Shown piece after piece: positions 37,621 to 46,042 of a stretch of DNA of 64,000 nucleotides. Below the pieces are notes generated by a model, which was not told the origin of the DNA, did no database searches, and saw nothing but the letters and a program-made list of their open reading frames with translations. The DNA comes from DAMBHY01 sp032068765. Lineage in GTDB: Bacteria; Bacteroidota; Bacteroidia; Bacteroidales; Dysgonomonadaceae. The DNA is taken from the NCBI GenBank assembly GCA_032068765.1, contig DAMBHY010000009.1, positions 1 to 64,000 on the forward strand. Direction: 5' to 3'. Positions within the stretch are counted from its first letter, which is position 1; each line of letters starts with the position of its first letter. The position numbers and the translations under genes were made by a program.

Positions 37621-38562
37621 TTATCGTATTCTGTGAATTTTGATTCTGTTTTTAGCCGCCCATTTTCTTGCTTTTAACGCTTGGATGTATTCGGCAAGTG
37701 TGGCATCGTAATGCGAACTGTTGGGTGTTGTAAATATGCTGAGTTGTGCAATGAGTGATGAGAGTGTTTCCACCGCACTCTCTGCCAAGCCGGTTTGCTG
37801 TGCTTGCCGTTCAGCTTCTTGCAAAGCTTGATAGGCATTATCTTTGATTTCTCGGTCGATTTTCGAGAAACTGCAATTTCTGTCCACTTTGGAGCCGTTG
37901 ATTTTAATTCCGTCTTTCTCGAAAATAATCCCTTGAATGTTGGCGGTTTTACCTGCTGTCTTGAACTGAAAAATGATGCCGCTTTTCTTCAACTGCTTTT
38001 CCAAATCATTCCACGTTTTACTTTTGGGAATGGCTTGTTTCAGGACATCGTAAATCTCGTATTTGGTTTTGTCGTATCCGATAAGCCGTTCCCTGTTCAC
38101 GTTTTCTTTTCCGTGTGCAATATATAAACCGTGCTTTTCGGTCAGTTCCCTGCATATCTTGGTGCTCCTGTATTTCTCGTTTTTATCCGAAATAAGTTTT
38201 CCTTCGTTATCAATACGGTTGATGCAAAGATGAATGTGCGGATGACTGCGGTCGTGATGTCGAACAATCAAATACTGTGTATTTCGGATATCCATTTTCT
38301 GCAGATATGCTTCAGCTATTTTTATCATCTTTTCATTGGTTAATTTATCTTTGTCTTGTCTGGGGAAATTGAGCGAAATATGCCAAACGGGTTTCTTTAT
38401 GTTTGGATTCATGGATGCCTGCAACTCGAAGCTTTTTGCCGTGAGTTCTTTGGGTTCTATGCGCACACCTTCAGCTTTCAAGATTTCAGCTTTCTCTTCC
38501 TTGCTTAACATATAGCCGACAGCACCTGAAAAGCTACTTCCTTTTACAATTTTTGCCGTCAT
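37621..38562 (-). CDS. mobB: MobB-type relaxase (mobilization nuclease)
   Basis: Relaxases nick the transfer origin and pilot the single strand to the recipient. The motif RHHDRSHPHIHLCINRID near residue 97 is the three-histidine metal site. The N-terminal MTAKIVKGSSFSGAVGYML gives the typical start, with an early Tyr (residue 17) and others as possible nucleophiles. I choose ATG at 38562, which overlaps the stop of the upstream gene as ATGA; the longer frame to 38631 runs through that gene. The family is Relaxase/MobA-MobL type used by Bacteroides mobilizable elements. Confidence 0.9.
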   Translation of the reverse strand: MTAKIVKGSSFSGAVGYMLSKEEKAEILKAEGVRIEPKELTAKSFELQASMNPNIKKPVWHISLNFPRQDKDKLTNEKMIKIAEAYLQKMDIRNTQYLIVRHHDRSHPHIHLCINRIDNEGKLISDKNEKYRSTKICRELTEKHGLYIAHGKENVNRERLIGYDKTKYEIYDVLKQAIPKSKTWNDLEKQLKKSGIIFQFKTAGKTANIQGIIFEKDGIKINGSKVDRNCSFSKIDREIKDNAYQALQEAERQAQQTGLAESAVETLSSLIAQLSIFTTPNSSHYDATLAEYIQALKARKWAAKNRIKIHRIR

Positions 38563-38915
38563 AGCTTTATCCGTTTTAAAAGTTCGTCCAGTTCTTCCAT
38601 CAGTTTCTTTGCTGTGTTTTCTACATACCATACTCCTTGCACGTGTGCCAATTTCACGAGCTGGTTCATATTATTTGCCATTCCGGCTACTTTGCGAAAG
38701 ACATCGTTTTGTTCCGCAGAAAACCGTTGACTGACTTCACCGGAGAGGATGAGCTCCCGTAGTAAATCGCATCGGTTTTTACCTGCCGTTTTCGACTTGC
38801 TTTTGAGCTGCAAATATTCGTTTGTGTTCAGCTTTAAGGATAGCCGATATTTACGTTTCTCGGCTAAACTTTTGGCCGGACGTCCGCCTTTTTTTAGTGG
38901 ATTATTTCTTGTCAT
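38559..38915 (-). CDS. mobA: relaxosome accessory protein (MobA/MobC type)
   Basis: The 118-aa basic protein (GGRPAKSLAEKRKYRLSLKLNTNEYLQL) has a ribbon-helix-helix-like start and a helical tail (NNMNQLVKLAHVQGVW), as in the small mobilization proteins that bind the transfer origin and help the relaxase. Its stop codon overlaps the relaxase start by four bases. In Bacteroides the name is mobA or mobC by system. Confidence 0.85.
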   Translation of the reverse strand: MTRNNPLKKGGRPAKSLAEKRKYRLSLKLNTNEYLQLKSKSKTAGKNRCDLLRELILSGEVSQRFSAEQNDVFRKVAGMANNMNQLVKLAHVQGVWYVENTAKKLMEELDELLKRIKL

Positions 38916-39122
38916 TTTGATGTCTGTTTATAGGTAATTTGTTAGACCAGCGGGATGAAAAACAAGGTTTTGGGCAGCCCGAAACACAAACTTGCTTCTT
39001 ACTTTCTTTATGCTGCTCACATCGTTACCGATGCAATGTGATTTTCCTCTTCTTTTGCTATTTTTCAGGCCCTTTTCCATCCCGAGTTGGTTGTTGTTTT
39101 TTATGTCTCAGAGTGTCTGATT
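38916..39122. other. candidate transfer origin region
   Basis: This 207-base gap in front of mobA is where the transfer origin lies in related elements. I see short inverted pieces (GGGCAGCCCG near 38972) and polypyrimidine tracts but no nick site that I can name. The call rests on position alone. Confidence 0.3.
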
Positions 39123-40025
39123 TTATAATTTCATCCGTCTGGATTTTGGAATAATTTGATTGGTCTTTTGCCGTTTCATTTGCTTTAAGAATTCATTCAA
39201 ATCTTTATGGTTTGCATACATTTTTGAGCAATCGGTTACAGGTAGTTTTAATTGAATGATTTTTTGCAATGCTTCTTTTCCTCCTTCGTCGTTATCCAGA
39301 TAAGCATAGATTTGTGTGTGTTTTGACAAAAAAGGAATGGCTTTTTCAAGATTTCCGGTACCATTGAGTATCACCGCAGATTCCGTTGGATGATTTTCTT
39401 CTTTGATCGGATAAAGGGTGAGATAACTCAAAAAGTCCATGAACCCTTCAAACAGGTTGCACGTTGATGTTCCACGGTCAAAAGTTGTGATTGTTTTAGG
39501 AGGAAAGCAACCTTTGAACTGAGAGTTGCGTAGTTCATAACCTCCCTTGTCGTTTTTAAACCCAATGGCGTAATAAACTCTTCCTTTTACATTGTAATAT
39601 ACCGTTGAAAGATGTCTTTTCGCCTGTTCGAGAGGGATGGCTCTTTCACGAAGCAAATAGTTTTCGAGGTGGGGCGGAAGAAATTGTTCAACTCGAATCA
39701 ATTTCATCCGTCCGACCGATTCCGTTTCGGGAGGAAAAGCGGTCTTGACAATTAAAGGCAAGTCGGCTTTTTCTTCCAATAGTTTTATCGCTTCTATATC
39801 GGAGCAGTTTCGCATCTTCATGACCAAATCGATGATGCTGCCTCCTTCATCGGCTCCGAAGTCTCTCCAGAGGTTCTTACGATAGTCTACTTTAAAACTC
39901 GGATGCACTTCGTTACGATACGGACTGAGGTACATTCCGTAACCGTAATATTCTTTAACAGGATAGATGCTATGCTCGGCTAAATAGCCTTTGATGGATA
40001 TCTCTTTTACGTTGTTTGTTTCCAT
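39123..40025 (-). CDS. Toprim-type DNA primase of the mobile element
   Basis: The 300-aa protein combines an N-terminal CHC2-like zinc-finger fold region (YGMYLSPYRNEVHPSFKVDYRKNLWRDFGADEGGSIIDLV, described by position about 28-68) that lacks the usual Cys residues, with a Toprim domain (SAVILNGTGNLEKAIPFL and IYAYLDNDEGGKEAL, about 213-252). Such primases are common in Bacteroides mobilizable elements, upstream of the mob genes, and would prime copying of the transferred strand. The first 40 residues fix the start; an inverted repeat region lies upstream. Confidence 0.85.
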   Translation of the reverse strand: METNNVKEISIKGYLAEHSIYPVKEYYGYGMYLSPYRNEVHPSFKVDYRKNLWRDFGADEGGSIIDLVMKMRNCSDIEAIKLLEEKADLPLIVKTAFPPETESVGRMKLIRVEQFLPPHLENYLLRERAIPLEQAKRHLSTVYYNVKGRVYYAIGFKNDKGGYELRNSQFKGCFPPKTITTFDRGTSTCNLFEGFMDFLSYLTLYPIKEENHPTESAVILNGTGNLEKAIPFLSKHTQIYAYLDNDEGGKEALQKIIQLKLPVTDCSKMYANHKDLNEFLKQMKRQKTNQIIPKSRRMKL

Positions 40026-40104
40026 AATTTTTTTGTTTTTATTTGTTTTTTCTAAGTTTTCGGGGTTTATCTTACTACAGCTTTATTGTTTTATAAGTAG
40101 TTGA

Positions 40105-40239
40105 CAGTGAAAGAAAAAAGAGTCGAAACATCTTTTATGATAGTAACTACTACATCTACCTTAAAAAGTAGTAGGTAGTAAAATGGTCGTAACGTCATTT
40201 TTTTAAAGTTACTACGGTGTAATCTTTTTTCTTTCATTG
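40105..40239. repeat. 17-bp inverted repeat enclosing GTAGTA repeats, possible replication origin
   Basis: CAGTGAAAGAAAAAAGA (40105-40121) and TCTTTTTTCTTTCATTG (40223-40239) pair with one mismatch. Between and around them AGTAGT, TAGTAAC, GTAGTAGGTAGTA and GTTACTAC recur in both directions, with TTGTAGTAAGGTAGTA just outside at about 40253. It lies between the VapE-like helicase and the primase. Iteron-like repeats beside replication genes suggest an origin or the operator for the primase; neither is proved. Confidence 0.55.
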
Positions 40240-40270
40240 TATTATATCCTTTTGTAGTAAGGTAGTATCT

Positions 40271-41485
40271 TCATTCATTGTAATAAGTAGGAATAAATGG
40301 ATTGGGCATTATTTTGCGGATATGATAGACGTACATCGGGTTTCCGTTTATGCGCTTTGACTTTCGTTCAAATCCTGCTTTTCGCAATGCTTCTCCCATT
40401 CGCTTTTCTTGAAGATTGAGCGTGGTATGTGCTCGTAAATAGTTGAGGATTTCAGATGTGGTCATATACGACTCCGATGCTTCTTCCGGCTTTTCAAAAC
40501 CTTTCAACAACATTTCATATTCCACTGTCTGCACGTGAAAAGCTTCGCTCTCGCGGTGCAGTTCAGCGATTTCTGCTTCATCGAACCAATACCGGCAACC
40601 TTTCCTCCAAAACCAAACTGCTTCGGAAAAAACTTTGTCCATATCAATCTGTTTAGCGGTTTCGATGTTGATGTTTTCTACTTCAAAAGGTAGAAATCGG
40701 CGGCTTCCCGTAGGATCGGTCAGAAAATCGTTCCCGTTGACCGATGCCATAAAACTTGCCAGATGGGGATATTCTTCAATATAGACATCGTACGGACGGC
40801 GGTATTTCACGCGCGGGGCTGTAATCAGGTTTTTCAGCTCGTTCTCATCCCGTTTGTTGAGCGCTTTCAACTGGTCGTCGATGTTGATAAAAAGGTACTC
40901 GGCAATCAGTGTTTGCACGTCCTTGTTTTGCGGATCGATTTTTCCTGTAAAAAGGTAATTTTTCAGGCTTCCGGGACAAAGCAAATCTAAAAACGTGGTT
41001 TTGAATTTCCCCTGCTCACCGGTCAACACTAAACAGGTATGATTCCGGCACGAAAAATCATCCATAGCATTTGCGACGACCGATACTAACCATTTGGACA
41101 GGTACATTTGCCATTTCTCCGGATTCCGCACGGTAACGCATCGGGCAAGCCGGCTTATTTCAGAACCGTCTTCTTCGTGAAACTCCGGCAGGGTATGGAA
41201 ATATTCCTGCACGGGATTGACCTTCGGGCAGAAATCGCTTTCCAAAATCGCCCGGATGTTCTCTCCGGAAGTAATGATTCCTTGCGCCGCATCCAACAGC
41301 CGCCGCATGGAGTTGATATCGAACTTTGTGAGGGAAGAGAACGGGTGGTCTGTTTCCCGTTTCCGGAACTCGGTACGGCTCTTCACAGTATTGAACCGGA
41401 AGTCGTACCGTTCCCGAAGAAAAGTTTCAATGCACTCATTCTTGGATTGCTTACCATCGATAGTATCCTTTTTCTTCTTATTCAT
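40271..41485 (-). CDS. VapE-like P-loop helicase with DUF3874 end
   Basis: The 404-aa protein has the VapE (virulence-associated E) ATPase core: Walker A LTGEQGKFKTTF (about residue 152), Walker B LFINIDDQ (about 195), then LKNLITAPRVKYRRPYD and FMASVNGNDFLTDPTGSRRFL (about 215-263). The C-terminal segment from about residue 325 (YMTTSEILNYLRAHTTLNL) looks like DUF3874. These ATPases act with a primase in copying plasmids, phages and mobilizable elements. The next gene upstream encodes the HTH protein, 17 bases away. Confidence 0.87.
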   Translation of the reverse strand: MNKKKKDTIDGKQSKNECIETFLRERYDFRFNTVKSRTEFRKRETDHPFSSLTKFDINSMRRLLDAAQGIITSGENIRAILESDFCPKVNPVQEYFHTLPEFHEEDGSEISRLARCVTVRNPEKWQMYLSKWLVSVVANAMDDFSCRNHTCLVLTGEQGKFKTTFLDLLCPGSLKNYLFTGKIDPQNKDVQTLIAEYLFINIDDQLKALNKRDENELKNLITAPRVKYRRPYDVYIEEYPHLASFMASVNGNDFLTDPTGSRRFLPFEVENINIETAKQIDMDKVFSEAVWFWRKGCRYWFDEAEIAELHRESEAFHVQTVEYEMLLKGFEKPEEASESYMTTSEILNYLRAHTTLNLQEKRMGEALRKAGFERKSKRINGNPMYVYHIRKIMPNPFIPTYYNE

Positions 41486-41502
41486 CGTGCAACGAATAAT
41501 TG

Positions 41503-41850
41503 TTATCGACGGGTGTTTCCCGTGCGTACACTGGCTTGCAATTCAGCGGCAATTTCATGGATGGTCTTTTTTCGACCTTTTTCAATCCATGCTAATAACT
41601 CATCTTCGAAAAAATAGAGTTTCTTCCCGTTTTTATAACAAGGGAGTAATCTTTTTCGAACAAGCGCATAAACGGTCGGTTTGGCCTTACCGATAATTTT
41701 GCATGCATCGTCAATTCCAATAGGAAGGCGTTTTGATGGAATAACGGGAGTTCTCGTTTTTTCAACCAATGATTTGATTTCAGCAATTTCGCTCATCAAA
41801 TGAGATACTGCTTTTGGCAGATTTTCAAAAGAAATTTCATTTACATTCAT
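41503..41850 (-). CDS. excisionase-like HTH protein
   Basis: The 115-aa protein has an N-terminal coiled helix (EIAEIKSLVEKTR) and a MerR/excisionase-type HTH_17 domain (GIDDACKIIGKAKPTVYALVRKRLLPCYKNGKKLYF, about 44-80, ending FFEDELLAWIEKG). Such proteins in Bacteroides elements control excision or expression of replication and mob genes. It is the first gene of the run toward VapE. Confidence 0.85.
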   Translation of the reverse strand: MNVNEISFENLPKAVSHLMSEIAEIKSLVEKTRTPVIPSKRLPIGIDDACKIIGKAKPTVYALVRKRLLPCYKNGKKLYFFEDELLAWIEKGRKKTIHEIAAELQASVRTGNTRR

Positions 41851-41957
41851 AACTATCTTTTTTAATTGTTACGGTGCAAATGAAAAAAGTGTTTTCCTTG
41901 TGTTACGAAACACAGGGAAAACACTTCAAAAACACTGTGGGTAATGGTATTTAATGG

Positions 41958-42641
41958 TTAGTTATGTTCCTGCAAATTCTCCTGAATTTTAATAATTCCT
42001 TTCAATTCATCATCTTTCAGATGCCTTTTAATTGTTTCAGGTTCAACATCTCTCAAATGGTCGGCAAATATTTTCTTGAGAAAAATGGCTATTTCATCTT
42101 GTTTGCTTACAGTGAAATGCTTCCAGATATTCCAGCCGAAATGAAAAATATCAATGGTAGTAAATCCTTTTGCTCTTACCGGTTGAATAGTTATCTTCTC
42201 ATAAGACGTCCCTTCTGAATATAACTCAATGTATTTGCATAACCTATTCATATCAGTGTCTGAAATATATGGAGCGAATATTCTTTGTGAGTAGAGGATT
42301 GCAATATTCAGTTTCTCGGCTTTTTGCCGGTCTACCTGTTTTTGTTTCTCTACACGTATTTCATGCAAGGAAAGAGATTTGGCTATAGCCTGCTGTTCCT
42401 TTGATTTCTTTGATTTTGAAAAAAATAGTTTGGATGTTTTTTCTAAAAGTCCCTGAATAGCGAGTGTAAGAATACAGTAGATAACTACTCCCAATCCCAC
42501 AACCATCCAAAAGACAATATTGGCAGTAAATTCATCGGCTCCCATTTCGATTGCGACAATTCTCACAAGTGCAGCAATAGCGATACATCCAATAACTACA
42601 GACAGGTAGATGATGATATATTCAAGGTATTTACTTTTCAT
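41958..42641 (-). CDS. two-helix membrane protein, unknown function
   Basis: I do not recognise this 227-aa protein. It has two N-terminal membrane segments (about residues 9-30, YIIIYLSVVIGCIAIAALV, and 42-66, IVFWMVVGLGVVIYCILTLA), then a basic cytoplasmic domain with a mostly helical pattern and FGWNIWKHF. Similar proteins occur in cargo or core regions of Bacteroidota mobilizable elements. It has its own space on both sides. Confidence 0.65.
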   Translation of the reverse strand: MKSKYLEYIIIYLSVVIGCIAIAALVRIVAIEMGADEFTANIVFWMVVGLGVVIYCILTLAIQGLLEKTSKLFFSKSKKSKEQQAIAKSLSLHEIRVEKQKQVDRQKAEKLNIAILYSQRIFAPYISDTDMNRLCKYIELYSEGTSYEKITIQPVRAKGFTTIDIFHFGWNIWKHFTVSKQDEIAIFLKKIFADHLRDVEPETIKRHLKDDELKGIIKIQENLQEHN

Positions 42642-42685
42642 CCAATATACTCCTCAAATTATTATTAATTTCTCTCCGCCTAAAT

Positions 42686-42730
42686 GTGGGTTTTGAAAAC
42701 CCACTAATTTGTGTCGACAATGTTGACACA
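42686..42730. terminator. two adjacent hairpins downstream of the RhuM-Fic gene
   Basis: GTGGGTTTTGAAAACCCAC (42686-42704) is a 9-bp palindrome with a one-base centre, and TGTGTCGACAATGTTGACACA (21 bases, 42710-42730) pairs TGTGTC-ACA with TGT-GACACA. They lie just after the stop of the RhuM-Fic gene. They may be a terminator or a protein site; no T run follows the second one on the minus strand. Confidence 0.45.
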
Positions 42731-42745
42731 GCTCAGACATCACTA

Positions 42746-43726
42746 CTAATTGTTTTTATTTATCAGATTAACAACCACTTTCACCATTACGTCTTTCTCT
42801 TCCGTTCGGCTCTCTGCAATCATAAGAGTAAGAGCTACTAATGTGTTGTTTTCAATGAGTTTTGTACCATCGGCTTTATAAAGAATACCGTTCTTCTCCA
42901 GGAACCAAAGAAAGAGAAATGCGGCAATCCGTTTATTTCCATCGCTAAAAGAATGATTTTTCGTTACCAAATAGAGTAACATGGCCGCTTTTTCTTCCAC
43001 GCTCGGATAGAGGTCTTGTCCGTCAAATGTTTGGTAAATTGTACTAATAGAACTTTTGAATGATTCATCTTTCTCGTTTCCAAACAAATCACTTCCGCCA
43101 AACTTGTTTTTAAGAAAACCAACCACCTCCATTGCTCCTTCGTAAGTTGCCCGGAAAGATTCATGTGAAGTAGTGTGCTCTACTGCTAATTCCTGATAGT
43201 CGTACCTGTCCAATGTATCCAATGCGTACGTATAGTCACTGATCACTTGTAACAATCCGGTTGCTTCATCAGCAGATAGCTCTTTTGATTGTAGCACATT
43301 TGATAAAAGTTTAACTGTCTGCTTTAAGTCACTATATTGTTGCAATTTAATCTTTTCATTTACAACGTAACCCTTAACGAGATATTCTTTTAGTATCTTG
43401 TTAGCCCAGATTCGGAACTGTATACCTCGATTGGATTTAACTCTATACCCAACTGAGATTATCATATCTAAATTACAGTATTCTAATTCGCGCAACACGT
43501 CTCTATTACCCTCTTTTTGAACTGTCGCAAAATTTGCGACAGTTGAAATTCCGGACAATTCTTCTCTTGCTGCGTTGTTAATATGCTTACCGATTGTTTT
43601 AATATCCCGACCAAATAACTCTGCCATTTGTTGGCGACGAAGCCATACTGTATCGTTTTCCAATCGCACTTCGAGGTTTGCCCCACCATTAGGCGTTTGA
43701 TAAATAACTATTTCTCCTGTTTTCAT
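42746..43726 (-). CDS. RhuM-family protein with C-terminal Fic/Doc domain
   Basis: The 326-aa protein begins with the RhuM (virulence protein) domain: GEIVIYQTPNGGANLEVRLE and WLRRQQMAELFGRDIKTIGKH (about residues 4-48), with YRVKSNRGIQFRIWA near 104. The C-terminal half is a Fic/Doc fold with the active motif HSFSDGNKRIAAFLF (about 256-270), the catalytic His present. Fic proteins transfer AMP or phosphate to targets. No separate antitoxin is beside it; the RhuM domain could act as DNA-binding or control part. It may serve as a stability or defence module of the element. It lies 37 bases after the integrase gene. Confidence 0.87.
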   Translation of the reverse strand: MKTGEIVIYQTPNGGANLEVRLENDTVWLRRQQMAELFGRDIKTIGKHINNAAREELSGISTVANFATVQKEGNRDVLRELEYCNLDMIISVGYRVKSNRGIQFRIWANKILKEYLVKGYVVNEKIKLQQYSDLKQTVKLLSNVLQSKELSADEATGLLQVISDYTYALDTLDRYDYQELAVEHTTSHESFRATYEGAMEVVGFLKNKFGGSDLFGNEKDESFKSSISTIYQTFDGQDLYPSVEEKAAMLLYLVTKNHSFSDGNKRIAAFLFLWFLEKNGILYKADGTKLIENNTLVALTLMIAESRTEEKDVMVKVVVNLINKNN

Positions 43727-43763
43727 TATTTCTTATTATTTTGTGGCGACACTGTAACCACTA

Positions 43764-44867
43764 TTATTTTAAACTTATTTTATTAGCTGATTCCCGCTTT
43801 TTAGCGTTTACCAAATCGGCATATATCTGTGTAGTTGAAACATTTTTATGAGTAAGCATTTTACTTACCGTGTATATATCGGTTCCCAATGCAATCTGCA
43901 AAGTGGCAAACGTATGGCGGAAGCAATGAAAGGTAATGTGCTTTGTAATACCTGCATCTTCTACCCAATTTTTCAGCGGTTGGAAAACCATAAATCTCTT
44001 TAAGCCTTTGAAAACTTTTCCCTCGCTTCGTTCTCCACATAATTTCAAAGCTTCATCGCTTATGGGTAATGTGGTTTCCGTCTCGGTTTTCTCTGTTCTT
44101 AACCGCAAGCAATAACCACCTTCAGAAGCGGGAACAATATTTTTCCATTCCAGATTTAAAATATCACTGATACGCAATCCAGTGAGGCAAGAAAATAATG
44201 ATGCCTCCTTTAGAATAGGAATCTTACACGGAGTTTCGACCAACTTCTTCACTTCTTCTAAAGTGAGATATTCTATTTTCACATCGGTCGTGTCGATGGA
44301 TTCAAGGAAGTCATTGAGATTTTCCCTGAAAAACTTTTCTTTGTACGCTATTTTTAAAAGCGCCCGGAAAGTTGAGAAATATCCGGCAGCCGAATTTTGG
44401 GAGATTTTCTGGTTTTTACGCTTCAAATGATGAGCATTAAGAAGATAATCCCTGAATTTATTACAAAGCTCCACCGTGACATCCCCGAAAGAACATTTAC
44501 CATTCACAAATTTATTAAAGTGCAGATATACTTTCATCCATTTCTGGTCTTTTTTCAGAGCCTTCATTTTAAAGTAAGACAGAAAATCCGCTTTTTTCTT
44601 GTTTTTATCAAGAAAACCAAACTCTTCATTAATCAAAGACTGTACTCTCAATCCACGAATAACTTCGCCCTTCATTATCATTTCCTGATTGAACTCCCGT
44701 TCCATTTCATTTTTCGGTTTGGCATAAATATAAATGCCTAATGATTCCCGACGTGTCATGCGCATTGTAAAAGGATCACGTATCGCCGGATAGAAGTCGA
44801 GATACAAACTTTCTTTCGCACCCGACACAACTCTTTTTCTCAATGTTACTTTTGGTATCGTTGCCAT
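43764..44867 (-). CDS. int: tyrosine integrase of the mobilizable element
   Basis: The 367-aa protein has arm-binding and SAM-like core-binding domains (RVVSGAKESLYLDFYPAI; SFGDVTVELCNKFRDYLLNA) and an intact catalytic domain: first Arg in LTGLRISDILNLEW (about residue 227), HCFRHTFAT with His and second Arg (about 310-314), and HKNVSTTQIYADL with the Tyr nucleophile (about 346). The frame is full length, in contrast with the dead integrase at 25865-26512. It is two bases before (downstream of) the HTH gene that abuts the right attachment site, and most probably recombines the CCGATGCAAAA core at the mnmE end. Confidence 0.93.
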   Translation of the reverse strand: MATIPKVTLRKRVVSGAKESLYLDFYPAIRDPFTMRMTRRESLGIYIYAKPKNEMEREFNQEMIMKGEVIRGLRVQSLINEEFGFLDKNKKKADFLSYFKMKALKKDQKWMKVYLHFNKFVNGKCSFGDVTVELCNKFRDYLLNAHHLKRKNQKISQNSAAGYFSTFRALLKIAYKEKFFRENLNDFLESIDTTDVKIEYLTLEEVKKLVETPCKIPILKEASLFSCLTGLRISDILNLEWKNIVPASEGGYCLRLRTEKTETETTLPISDEALKLCGERSEGKVFKGLKRFMVFQPLKNWVEDAGITKHITFHCFRHTFATLQIALGTDIYTVSKMLTHKNVSTTQIYADLVNAKKRESANKISLK

Positions 44868-44869
44868 AG

Positions 44870-45796
44870 TTATCCAATGATTTGCATTTCAAATAATTTG
44901 TCCAATTCTGGTTTTGATATTTTGATGTATCTTCCTTCTTTTATTTTGGGAATATTGTGATACTTAATGTAATGGTATAAGGCGTCACGCGTTAAGTCAT
45001 ATTTTTGTATAGCCTCTTCAACGCTGTAATATTCCGGCTTTACATATCCTTTTGCTGTATCAAAGTGAGTTTGTGAATAAAAGACATTACACCCTTCCTT
45101 TTTCTTCGGGATAATGTTTTCGGAAACAAAAGAATAAATGGCTGCTTTAGTGAGTTTGTATTTTTCCTGTAACTGTTCTACACTATACCAATTTTCAATT
45201 TCAAGTGAACTATGACCGTTTTTGCTTTCAAAATAACGGTCAATATGCTTTTTACTAAAATAAGACTTTCCTCTACTCAAGGTTTTCGGGATATTATTCT
45301 CTCTTGCAACTTTATAAATCCAGGACTCCTTCACATTAAACTTATCCTTTATTTCCGAAATGGTATAAAAGTCAGTCATGGGTTTCTGTTCTTTTGTTGG
45401 TCGAGCTCTATATGGTTCCGGATCATCGAATAACGCGTCTATATCCTCTCGGCGAATAAAAGTTTTCCCATTGGTTTGAAAAGCAGACAATATACCACTA
45501 TGCAAATAACGATAAATTGTCGTCCGTCCAACGCTTAACAGAAATGCTGTTTCGGAAACGGTAAGAAACTCTTTGTTCTTTATTACTTCATATTTCTCAC
45601 TTATTTGCTCAATTCGATGCATGGTTCGATACCCGATTGCATTCAGGGCATATTTTTTCCCCCGTTCGTCTTTTTTTGCTTGTTTATAGGCTTTGGAATT
45701 ACAGCTATGGGAACAATAACGAGTTGTCGTAGTTTTCGCTATAAACAACCGGTTACACCATTCGCATTTTTTCTGAATTTCTAAATTTGAGCTCAT
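44870..45796 (-). CDS. zinc-finger and multi-HTH regulator next to the integrase
   Basis: The 308-aa protein has an N-terminal zinc finger (CEWCNRLF, then YCSHSCNSKAYKQ, about residues 11-43) followed by several helix-turn-helix units of the excisionase/MerR type: FLTVSETAFLLSVGRTTIYR (about 77), DFYTISEIKDKFNVKESWIY (about 142), WYSVEQLQEKYKLTKAAIYS (about 204), YYSVEEAIQKYDLTRDALYH (about 257). Four such units in one chain suggest binding along repeated sites such as the paired GTACAAA sites 106 bases upstream. It probably directs integration or excision with the integrase, whose start lies two bases further on. Confidence 0.8.
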   Translation of the reverse strand: MSSNLEIQKKCEWCNRLFIAKTTTTRYCSHSCNSKAYKQAKKDERGKKYALNAIGYRTMHRIEQISEKYEVIKNKEFLTVSETAFLLSVGRTTIYRYLHSGILSAFQTNGKTFIRREDIDALFDDPEPYRARPTKEQKPMTDFYTISEIKDKFNVKESWIYKVARENNIPKTLSRGKSYFSKKHIDRYFESKNGHSSLEIENWYSVEQLQEKYKLTKAAIYSFVSENIIPKKKEGCNVFYSQTHFDTAKGYVKPEYYSVEEAIQKYDLTRDALYHYIKYHNIPKIKEGRYIKISKPELDKLFEMQIIG

Positions 45797-45901
45797 AATT
45801 TATCCCTATTTTTGTTTCATATTGTTTCACCTTGCTTCAATATGTTCTAATCATACACTATCTATGAATATAAATACAGCTGAAACGATTTTTTCGTAAC
45901 T

Positions 45902-45923
45902 GCGGTACAAATACGGTACAAAA
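45902..45923 (-). promoter_or_regulatory. paired integrase arm-type sites, right end
   Basis: Two CGGTACAAA units head to tail (start to start 11 bases), the inverted form of the pair at 26908-26928. They lie 127 bases inside the right core and just upstream of the HTH-integrase genes, so they may also serve as operator. Confidence 0.6.
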
Positions 45924-46042
45924 ATAGGCATAACATATCATATTATCAAATAATAATGATAATTTAAGAGAAAAATAAAACCGCTAATTAATAGCGGTTT
46001 ATGATATTTTCCCACATTTATAAATCAATGATATACAGTGAT

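Noticed and set aside
38563..38631. Longer start of the relaxase
   Set aside because: The extra residues lie within the upstream mobilization gene; the ATGA overlap at 38559-38562 is the natural start.
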